A DNA stretch of 7,234 bases from an uncultured Chthoniobacterales bacterium (GTDB lineage Bacteria > Verrucomicrobiota > Verrucomicrobiia > Chthoniobacterales > CAKUMP01), in assembly GCA_934667795.1 (NCBI GenBank), contig CAKUMP010000118.1, forward strand, positions 1 through 7,234, given 5' to 3'. A program made the position numbers and the translations under genes. Below the pieces are notes generated by a model. The model did no database searches, had not been told where the DNA came from, and was given only the letters and a program-made list of their open reading frames with translations. Within the stretch, counting starts at the first letter, position 1, and every line of letters starts with the position of its first letter. Of this stretch, positions 1-4,792 are shown piece after piece.

Positions 1-488
1 CTCATGACGTCGCCACATGTGGTATCCACAATCTGGCACCCAATTTCCCGGATATTTTTGACCAATTCGACCTCTGCCCCGAATGCAGGAACAATCACCA
101 CATCTTCAGGTGTCAAAATCTCCAGATTTGCCACATGATCTTCTCCGAGCAGATTTTCGATGTTCATGCTCTTCAACTGTTCATTGACTTCCGGGTTATG
201 GATAATTTCTCCTAAAATGAAAATCCTCTGTTCCTTGAATACTTTGCGTGCCGCATACGCCAGATCGATGGCCCGTTCGACGCCATAGCAGAAGCCAAAC
301 TCCTTGGCCAGGCGCACAGTCACACCTCCCCGTGAAACAATCCCACCATTTGCACGAAACAACTCCACCACCTGGCTTCGGTAATGCTCGGCCACCTGTG
401 CCTGTACCAGTTCCATCACCTCCGGTGTTCTCAAATTCACCCGTTTTGGTTTCTTAACTTTCTCCACTTCCATGCTCATGCTGTTCAT
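1..488 (-). CDS. ispH: 4-hydroxy-3-methylbut-2-enyl diphosphate reductase, cyanobacterial/plant-type IspH (C-terminus beyond window)
   Basis: IspH is the cytosolic [4Fe-4S] enzyme that ends the MEP isoprenoid pathway, reducing HMBPP to IPP and DMAPP. The 162 codons present include the first cluster cysteine, C67, in EFGFCYGVERA (62-72 region), the GEIIHNPEVNEQL block (93-105) with H97, and a second cysteine, C158, in DTTCGDVM (155-162). The roughly 50-residue extension before the first cysteine and the block VVIVPAFGAEV (130-140) match cyanobacterial and plant enzymes; E. coli-type enzymes start almost at the first cysteine and have AHG where this has AFG. ATG at 488 is the most upstream start, but ATGs at 479 and 473 are also in frame, and none has a strong ribosome site (AAGTGAAGT lies before 488). 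The gene lies 109 bases after the L,D-transpeptidase on the same strand and may share its transcript. The third cluster cysteine would lie beyond the edge. Family identity is secure. Confidence 0.95.
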   Translation of the reverse strand, partial: MNSMSMEVEKVKKPKRVNLRTPEVMELVQAQVAEHYRSQVVELFRANGGIVSRGGVTVRLAKEFGFCYGVERAIDLAYAARKVFKEQRIFILGEIIHNPEVNEQLKSMNIENLLGEDHVANLEILTPEDVVIVPAFGAEVELVKNIREIGCQIVDTTCGDVM

Positions 489-522
489 TTACTTCACTTT
501 GCCTGCAATGTTTCTCTGACCG

Positions 523-546
523 TTCCCGGGAATTTTTATTTTTATA
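523..546 (-). promoter_or_regulatory. Possible -10 element and adjoining 10-bp palindrome upstream of ispH
   Basis: On the minus strand a TATAAA hexamer (546 to 541) sits in an A/T-rich run. Just downstream is the perfect palindrome TTCCCGGGAA (523-532), about 35 bases before the ispH start. I see no convincing -35 hexamer at 16-18 bases. A promoter with an overlapping operator is possible but rests only on these two short matches; ispH could equally be read through from the transpeptidase gene. Confidence 0.25.
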
Positions 547-597
547 GTTCAGTACAAATTTTCACCCGACCACTGAAATACTTCCACTATACATCCA

Positions 598-1263
598 TTA
601 ATCTGCAAATAAAGGCCCAGCAGGCGGGGCAAATACCGCGTCTGAAATCATAAATGCAGCAGGTGGGCTTGGTTCATCATAATCGGTAGGACGAGGTACG
701 TTCCGACCAATCGTTTGATCCTCCGGCTGTGTATGGGCAATATGCACAGGGGTTCCGATTTTTGTTAAAGCAAAAAATTTCGGTGCGACATTCTTATGCA
801 GTCTTAAACATCCATGGGTTCGTGGCATCGGCCAAACCGATCCTTCATGAAATCCATACAACGGCTTGAATTCTACCCAGTATGCCATCGGATACCCGAC
901 ATAACGCCAGCCAGATCCGGCCGGACGATCGCTGCTTTTGGCAGGAATAATCTGGTCTCCCCGGACGTAGTATCCATAAGAATACGAACGTTTTTTTGCA
1001 ATTCGCTTATAAACTTTGAAATTCCCTCGTGGGGTTTCATGCCCAGGCTTGCCAATGGCAGTCGGCGTCACCAACAATGCCCGGTCCCCCTCCATCACAT
1101 ACACCATCCGGTTTTCCAGTGATACCTTAACCTTCACGTTATTAGGGTTTTGTGGACGATACGCAACAGAATCAAACTCTTTTCCACCGCCAGAATCGAT
1201 TGTCGCGCACCCTGTCATCAACAGAGCAACCCCAGCCATTGCCAAAAACCATTTGTTTATCAT
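598..1263 (-). CDS. L,D-transpeptidase (YkuD domain) lipoprotein
   Basis: This is a 221-residue predicted lipoprotein of the YkuD family. Such enzymes form 3-3 peptidoglycan cross-links or attach proteins to peptidoglycan through an active-site cysteine. The N-terminus is a lipoprotein signal: MINK, a hydrophobic stretch (about 5-16), then lipobox LMTG with C19 as the lipidated residue. The YkuD domain covers about 44-175: a beta-rich start (VKVKVSLENRMVYV), the GKPGHETPRGNF block (71-82), and the catalytic motif with H139 in GFHEG and T149-H150-G151-C152-L153-R154. C152 is the expected nucleophile. A proline-rich tail of about 45 residues follows, with no domain I recognise. I chose ATG at 1263 rather than the upstream in-frame codon at 1320 because it starts exactly at the signal peptide and has AAAAAGG three bases upstream. 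It acts in the periplasm, probably outer-membrane anchored because no Asp follows C19. Substrate specificity cannot be read. Confidence 0.93.
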   Translation of the reverse strand: MINKWFLAMAGVALLMTGCATIDSGGGKEFDSVAYRPQNPNNVKVKVSLENRMVYVMEGDRALLVTPTAIGKPGHETPRGNFKVYKRIAKKRSYSYGYYVRGDQIIPAKSSDRPAGSGWRYVGYPMAYWVEFKPLYGFHEGSVWPMPRTHGCLRLHKNVAPKFFALTKIGTPVHIAHTQPEDQTIGRNVPRPTDYDEPSPPAAFMISDAVFAPPAGPLFAD

Positions 1264-1336
1264 ATACCTTTTTATGTTTATTACCTTCGGGCCAGACAAT
1301 TCCAAATTCCAACTTAACACAAAATTGATTGAAATC

Positions 1337-1358
1337 TAATGGCTCTCTCCTGCCATTA
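1337..1358. repeat. Inverted repeat, 7-bp arms TAATGGC/GCCATTA
   Basis: TAATGGC (1337-1343) and GCCATTA (1352-1358) are perfect reverse complements around an 8-base pyrimidine-rich spacer. The site lies about 75 bases upstream of the L,D-transpeptidase start. It could be an operator half-site pair or a hairpin in the leader. No T-run follows on the minus strand, so it does not look like an intrinsic terminator. A 7-bp inverted repeat can also occur by chance. Confidence 0.35.
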
Positions 1359-1430
1359 TTGTCCACTTTAAGGTACCCTACCCCATTTCTCTCATTCTGG
1401 CGAGTCCGATTTTGTAACAATTTAGAAGTC

Positions 1431-1497
1431 CCCTGGGAGCAACCAACGGCCCCCTGGGAGCGCCGACATCCCTGGGAGCGCCGACGTCCTCGTCGGC
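1431..1497. repeat. Short tandem repeat (CCCTGGGAGC units) ending in GC-rich hairpin
   Basis: CCCTGGGAGC occurs at 1431-1440, 1452-1461 and 1470-1479. The last two belong to an 18-base tandem unit (1452-1469 and 1470-1487) that differs at one base, CGCCGACAT versus CGCCGACGT. The first copy continues differently and is spaced 21 bases away. The block ends in a perfect hairpin: GCCGACG (1480-1486), loop TCCT, CGTCGGC (1491-1497). The copies are seen directly. That this is a dispersed REP-like element is inference. It lies just past the 3' end of the yyaL-family gene, a common place for such elements, and the hairpin could help end or protect that transcript. Confidence 0.75.
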
Positions 1498-1502
1498 TAG
1501 AT

Positions 1503-1547
1503 GGGGACTTTGGGGACTTTGGGGACTTTGGTGGCGCTGGGGACTTT
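1503..1547. repeat. 9-bp tandem repeat, GGGGACTTT x4 plus one degenerate unit
   Basis: GGGGACTTT is repeated exactly at 1503-1511, 1512-1520, 1521-1529 and 1539-1547. A diverged 9-base unit, GGTGGCGCT (1530-1538), keeps the register between the third and fourth copies. The array ends one base before the stop codon of the yyaL-family gene on the opposite strand. Because the unit length is a multiple of three, it leaves artificial open frames on the plus strand reading Gly-Asp-Phe or Gly-Thr-Leu repeats. I do not consider these genes. Copy number may vary by slippage. Confidence 0.85.
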
Positions 1548-1548
1548 C

Positions 1549-3648
1549 CTAAATTTCCAGTTCCTCAGGAGTTTTTACGGGGAGCCCACAAGTTTCTCCT
1601 TTGCACAACACTGCCTGACAAGAATCCTGAAATTTTATAAGTTCCAATCCTTCCAGCATTTTTCCTATCCCCGGAGGCACATCTTTCATGTTCTGAGGAT
1701 CTACACAGACCAGCACCCCTTCTCCGCGGAAGGAACGATTCCAGAAATCCACAAACGGCTGCCACTTGCTCTTGTCCCCTATGACTAAAAGCGTAGGGCT
1801 GGAAGACACGCGCTCATGTCCTCCTATCAGCATCCACGGCGATGCGACAGGCAGGCTTTGAATGTGACTGCTATACGCACTCAACAACCGATCCGCACTT
1901 TCGATAAAACGCGTATCTCGCGTCAGTGCCGCCAAACGCAACTGATTCCGCAATGCATAGGAATTTCCTGTCGGCTCTGCTCCATCATAATCTTCTCGCA
2001 CCCGCACCGGCAATTGCGTTTCTTTCACATGCGTGGTGTAATACCCTCCATTTTCTGCCAGGAAATTTTTATCCAGTTCGTCCTGCAGTTTTGATGCCAG
2101 CTTTACCCATTCCCAATCCTGGGTTGCTTCAAATAATTCCAGCATCCCGTATGCACAAAATGCATAATCCGCACAAAACCCGGTGACAGAAGACCGCCCG
2201 TCGCGATAACTCCGACACAGTTCGCCATCGGTCATCATTTCATCCCGTATAAATTCCGCTGCCTGACGCGCTCGCGCTACAAATCGTTCTTCTCCCAGGA
2301 CCCGTCCGGCGTACGCCATGGCACCCAACATCAAACCATTCCAGCCAGCCAGTATCTTGTCATCCAGGTGAGGACGTGGCCGCTTTCCACGCTCTCGCAG
2401 TAACGTTTCTTTAGCGCGGTTTAATTTTTCAGAAACTTCTTCCTGAGAGTATCCGAATTTGGCTATCAGGTCTTCATCAAGCATCCAGCGGATGAGAATA
2501 TTTTTTCCGACAAATTCCTCATGTGGGTCCGCGCCTTCCGGAGCATTTCCGCTGGGGTTTATTCCATAAGCCGAGCAAAACAAGGGAGAGTCTTCGCCCA
2601 GGATTTCATCGATTTCGTCCTGCGTCCATATATAATAGGCACCTTCCGCCATATTTCCGTCCTCATTGAGGCTATCCGCATCTTCCGCAGAATAAAATCC
2701 TCCGGCGGGATGACTCATATCGCGCATTACATATCCCGCCGTCTCCAATGCAACAGAGCGAAAAACTTCTTCGCCCGTCAACTGCCAGGCATCCACGCAC
2801 AATGTGAGCAACTGCGCCTGGTCATAAAGCATTTTTTCAAAATGGGGCACATGCCAGGCAGGATCTACCGTATAGCGATGAAACCCACCCCCTAAATGGT
2901 CGCGAATCCCCCCATACAAAATTTGCCGCAGGGTATAAACTCCCATATTCAAAGATACAGCATCTTCCTTGTTTTCCGGTATCTTTCGCCAGCCCTCTCG
3001 CAACAAAAAACCTAAGACCGACGGCTGCGGAAACTTTGCCCCATCTCCAAACCCACCCTTTATTTCATCAAAAAGCGTCACAAATTTCGCAACAGCCATT
3101 TCTGACATCTCCCGCCAGTCCACATTTTCTTCGTCCCGGTCAGCCGCCATTTCTCGTAATGCCTCAATCACACGCTGCCCCTGATCCTCAATCGCTTCCC
3201 GTTGCTTAAGCCAGGCTTCCCCCAATTGACGACACACATTCGGAAATCCCGCCCGCCCGTGTCGATCCTCCGGAGGAAAATATGTCCCCCCGGCAAACGG
3301 CTTCAAATCAGGCGTTAACCACACACTCATCGGCCATCCCCCACTTCCCGTCGTCGATTGCACAAAGGTCATGTATAAATGATCCACATCCGGTCGCTCT
3401 TCCCGATCTACTTTCACATTCACAAAATACCGGTTCATCTCCGCCGCAATTTCCTCCTTTTCAAAGGATTCATGCGCCATAACATGACACCAATGGCAGG
3501 TCGAATACCCAATCGATAAAAAAATCGGTTTGTCTTCCTCTCTTGCCTTTGCAAAGGCTTCCTCGCCCCACGGAAACCAATCTACCGGGTTGTCTTTATG
3601 CTGCAGTAAATACGGGGATTTCTCCCATGCCAATCGGTTTTCCGCCAT
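1549..3648 (-). CDS. yyaL: YyaL/SPATA20-family thioredoxin-domain protein (DUF255 plus alpha/alpha-barrel region)
   Basis: This 699-residue protein is a full-length member of the YyaL (bacterial) / SPATA20 (animal) family, whose biochemical role is not established. The N-terminal thioredoxin-like domain (about 1-165) has the hallmark SPYLLQH and NPVDW segments, CHWC at 51-54, the DREERPD segment (81-87) and GGWP (103-106). The rest resembles the alpha/alpha toroid of N-acylglucosamine 2-epimerase-like proteins, with conserved blocks KFPQPS (205-210), HFEKMLYDQ (269-277), AEDADS (321-326) and AGWNGL (434-439). A Cys pair (C682, C687) lies near the C-terminus. ATG at 3648 is preferred over TTG at 3654: GGAG lies 8 bases before the ATG but only 2 before the TTG. 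There is no signal peptide, so it should be cytosolic. It starts 16 bases after the sigma-like gene, implying one transcript. A redox or sugar-epimerase role is only suggested by the folds. Confidence 0.95.
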   Translation of the reverse strand: MAENRLAWEKSPYLLQHKDNPVDWFPWGEEAFAKAREEDKPIFLSIGYSTCHWCHVMAHESFEKEEIAAEMNRYFVNVKVDREERPDVDHLYMTFVQSTTGSGGWPMSVWLTPDLKPFAGGTYFPPEDRHGRAGFPNVCRQLGEAWLKQREAIEDQGQRVIEALREMAADRDEENVDWREMSEMAVAKFVTLFDEIKGGFGDGAKFPQPSVLGFLLREGWRKIPENKEDAVSLNMGVYTLRQILYGGIRDHLGGGFHRYTVDPAWHVPHFEKMLYDQAQLLTLCVDAWQLTGEEVFRSVALETAGYVMRDMSHPAGGFYSAEDADSLNEDGNMAEGAYYIWTQDEIDEILGEDSPLFCSAYGINPSGNAPEGADPHEEFVGKNILIRWMLDEDLIAKFGYSQEEVSEKLNRAKETLLRERGKRPRPHLDDKILAGWNGLMLGAMAYAGRVLGEERFVARARQAAEFIRDEMMTDGELCRSYRDGRSSVTGFCADYAFCAYGMLELFEATQDWEWVKLASKLQDELDKNFLAENGGYYTTHVKETQLPVRVREDYDGAEPTGNSYALRNQLRLAALTRDTRFIESADRLLSAYSSHIQSLPVASPWMLIGGHERVSSSPTLLVIGDKSKWQPFVDFWNRSFRGEGVLVCVDPQNMKDVPPGIGKMLEGLELIKFQDSCQAVLCKGETCGLPVKTPEELEI

Positions 3649-3656
3649 AATCAAAT

Positions 3657-3660
3657 CTCC
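3657..3660 (-). promoter_or_regulatory. Ribosome binding site deciding the yyaL-family start
   Basis: GGAG on the minus strand lies 8 bases upstream of ATG 3648, an ideal distance. The alternative TTG at 3654 would be only 2 bases away. The site lies in the short gap after the sigma-like gene, so translation of the second gene can start independently. Confidence 0.7.
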
Positions 3661-3664
3661 AATT

Positions 3665-4165
3665 TCATCGTCTTACTTCTTCTGCCAACCGCTGACGCGC
3701 CTGGAGTAAAATCCCGGCCAACTGTTCGGGTTTTACGCCTGTCACATCTCCCAGTTCTTTTGCATCAAATAAATCAATGAGATAAATCGCAAACGCGGAC
3801 CGCATCGGCTCGCCCAATCCTGTTGTAAACTGAACTAATTGTTCCACATTCACTCCCAGCCCTTTCCCGCCGTTCTGCTCATAAACATCCAGCCATTCAA
3901 AACCCACTTTTGACCCCCCATCCCCGTTCCAGGCATCTTTTCGCACCGTCACCGACTTCACCGCCTGCTTTCTCAGGCACAAAAACAACCACACTTTCAG
4001 ACGTGCGGAATCTCGAAGCCCACTCCCCTGAGCCGACGCCTGTAACACGGTATCTTCCAGCAATTTTCTCGCTCCCGCCTCTTCTCCACATATCAAATAC
4101 GCTGCCCGGTACAAAGCATCGTAATTTTTATCCTCTTTTAATACTCTTTCAATCTCTGGACTCAC
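3665..4165 (-). CDS. Divergent ECF-like sigma-70 family protein
   Basis: The 166-residue protein has the layout of an ECF sigma factor. A region 2-like helical domain (about 14-71) has an LYRAAYLICGEEAGARKLLE segment and LKVWLFLCLRKQAV (57-69), equivalent to the usual DAEDLVQ and LRAWLFRIARN blocks. A poorly conserved linker (72-106) leads to a region 4-like domain (about 107-163) with LGEPMRSAFAIYLIDLFDAK and a helix-turn-helix-like stretch at 134-160. The recognition helix reads KPEQLAGILLQARQRL, where active sigmas usually have a TVKSRLHRAR-type basic segment, so promoter recognition may be weakened or changed. No anti-sigma gene is adjacent within the window; the next gene, 16 bases on, is the yyaL-family protein. 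The start is GTG at 4165, since a stop codon lies in frame four codons upstream and no earlier start exists. Family membership is my reading of weak similarity; a non-sigma HTH regulator is the alternative. Confidence 0.65.
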   Translation of the reverse strand: MSPEIERVLKEDKNYDALYRAAYLICGEEAGARKLLEDTVLQASAQGSGLRDSARLKVWLFLCLRKQAVKSVTVRKDAWNGDGGSKVGFEWLDVYEQNGGKGLGVNVEQLVQFTTGLGEPMRSAFAIYLIDLFDAKELGDVTGVKPEQLAGILLQARQRLAEEVRR

Positions 4166-4182
4166 TCTTCCATCTTACGCAT
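4162..4182 (-). other. Possible 6-codon leader ORF overlapping the sigma-like gene's GTG start
   Basis: On the minus strand ATG CGT AAG ATG GAA GAG TGA reads M-R-K-M-E-E-stop. Its TGA overlaps the GTG start of the sigma-like gene by two bases. AGGA (4187 to 4184) is 10 bases from the second ATG (4173) but 18 from the GTG, so the best ribosome site belongs to this tiny frame. It could couple translation to the GTG, or mark a one-base frameshift near the true start. No independent evidence separates these. Confidence 0.3.
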
Positions 4183-4215
4183 TTCCTGCCCAAAATAAAA
4201 AGCCAAATCGAAAAT

Positions 4216-4241
4216 CCCCCCCCACCATCCCCACCTGCACC
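4216..4241. other. C-rich/G-rich tract with run of eight C in the divergent promoter region
   Basis: A run of eight C (4216-4223) is followed by further C clusters up to about 4241, so the minus strand carries GG, GGGG, GG and G8 blocks separated by 1-4 bases. It lies about 50 bases upstream of the sigma-like start and upstream of the plus-strand promoter. Homopolymers like this can slip, and the G-rich strand could fold into a two-tetrad quadruplex. Neither behaviour can be shown from one sequence. Confidence 0.4.
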
Positions 4242-4261
4242 GCACAAAATTCTTTCTCGGG

Positions 4262-4289
4262 TTGACTTCACTGCATACTAAAATAAACT
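4262..4289 (+). promoter_or_regulatory. Sigma-70-type promoter candidate for the phosphatase/rpiB-glyA block
   Basis: TTGACT (4262-4267, five of six matches to the -35 consensus) is followed after 16 bases by TAAACT (4284-4289, four of six matches to the -10 consensus). The expected transcript start lies around 4296, leaving a leader of roughly a dozen bases before the GTG at 4308. It is the best plus-strand promoter match in the divergent region and sits where one is required. Confidence 0.5.
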
Positions 4290-4307
4290 TCCTAAAAAGA
4301 AGCTGAC

Positions 4308-4772
4308 GTGAAAAACATTTTATTTATTTGTACAGGAAACATTTGTCGAAGCCCGATGGCTGAGGGACTTTTTCGGGAAATGACCAAACACCAGCCCGAT
4401 CTTCAGATAGGATCCGCAGGCGTTTATGCTGCGGACGGTTATCCCGCCAGCCCGGAAGCCGTCGTCGCTCTCAAAGAAGAAGGCATCGATATCTCCAACC
4501 ATCGCTCCCGCTTCCTTACACAAAATCTGCTCAATGAAGCCGATCTCATTGTGGTAATGACCAATAGCCATCGCTTCCATATTCTTCAGAATTTTCCGGA
4601 AATGACGGAAAAAATTCGGCTTTTACATGAATTTAATCCCGAAAAAGTGGCTAATTCCACCAATCTGGACCTCCAGGATCCCCATAGTATGGGACAGGCC
4701 GCATATTATAAATGCCGCGATTCAATAAAAAAATCCCTTCCCTTTATACTCAATTTTATTCAAATGTCATAG
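4308..4772 (+). CDS. Low-molecular-weight protein-tyrosine-phosphatase family protein
   Basis: The 154-residue cytosolic protein is a complete LMW-PTP-fold phosphatase. The P-loop CTGNICRS spans 8-15 with nucleophile C8 and phosphate-binding R14. SAGV (36-39) and the ADLIVVMT segment (78-85) are typical, and the general-acid aspartate is D124 in the DP motif LQDPHSMG. In B. subtilis YwlE, a homologue acting on phospho-arginine, a Thr in the P-loop (CTGNTCRS) directs specificity. Here the same position is I12, as in tyrosine phosphatases, so phosphotyrosine or a small phospho-substrate is more likely than phospho-arginine. The start is GTG at 4308, which gives the family's usual N-terminus MKNILFICTGN; the upstream AGAAG is a weak ribosome site. 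It is the first gene after the divergent promoter and ends 20 bases before the rpiB-glyA gene. The in vivo substrate is unknown. Confidence 0.93.
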   Translation: MKNILFICTGNICRSPMAEGLFREMTKHQPDLQIGSAGVYAADGYPASPEAVVALKEEGIDISNHRSRFLTQNLLNEADLIVVMTNSHRFHILQNFPEMTEKIRLLHEFNPEKVANSTNLDLQDPHSMGQAAYYKCRDSIKKSLPFILNFIQMS

Positions 4773-4792
4773 TTGAACTATTTTATTAATTT

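Larger units (their letters stand above)
1264..1548. other. 285-base non-coding stretch between yyaL-family gene and L,D-transpeptidase gene
   Basis: No convincing gene is seen on either strand; the open frames here have skewed composition and no family resemblance. The part nearest the transpeptidase gene (1264-1430) is A/T-rich and should hold its promoter and leader. On the minus strand TTGGAA and TAATAA occur 16 bases apart near 1277-1304, but both match consensus poorly. The part nearest the yyaL-family stop codon (1431-1547) is a cluster of short repeats listed separately. There is no classical hairpin plus T-run terminator on the minus strand after the stop codon at 1549. Confidence 0.6.

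Noticed and set aside
248..653. Two plus-strand frames opposite ispH and the ispH/transpeptidase gap
   Set aside because: Composition is proline- and histidine-rich as expected antisense to coding sequence, with no ribosome site or homologue I recognise.
1172..1420. Minus-strand 82-codon frame upstream of the L,D-transpeptidase
   Set aside because: It overlaps the transpeptidase start in another frame, has no recognisable domain and a skewed composition. It is better explained as promoter and leader sequence.
1480..1497. Intrinsic terminator of the yyaL-family transcript
   Set aside because: The hairpin is strong but no T-run follows on the minus strand, so I list it only as part of the repeat element.
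1431..1547. CRISPR array
   Set aside because: Units are 9-21 bases and directly adjacent, with no constant repeat plus unique spacers and no cas genes.
1329..1788. Plus-strand open frames across the repeat array (Gly-Asp-Phe and Gly-Thr-Leu repeats)
   Set aside because: They are made by the 9-base repeat having no stops in frame and then run antisense into the well-supported yyaL-family gene. No ribosome site or family resemblance.
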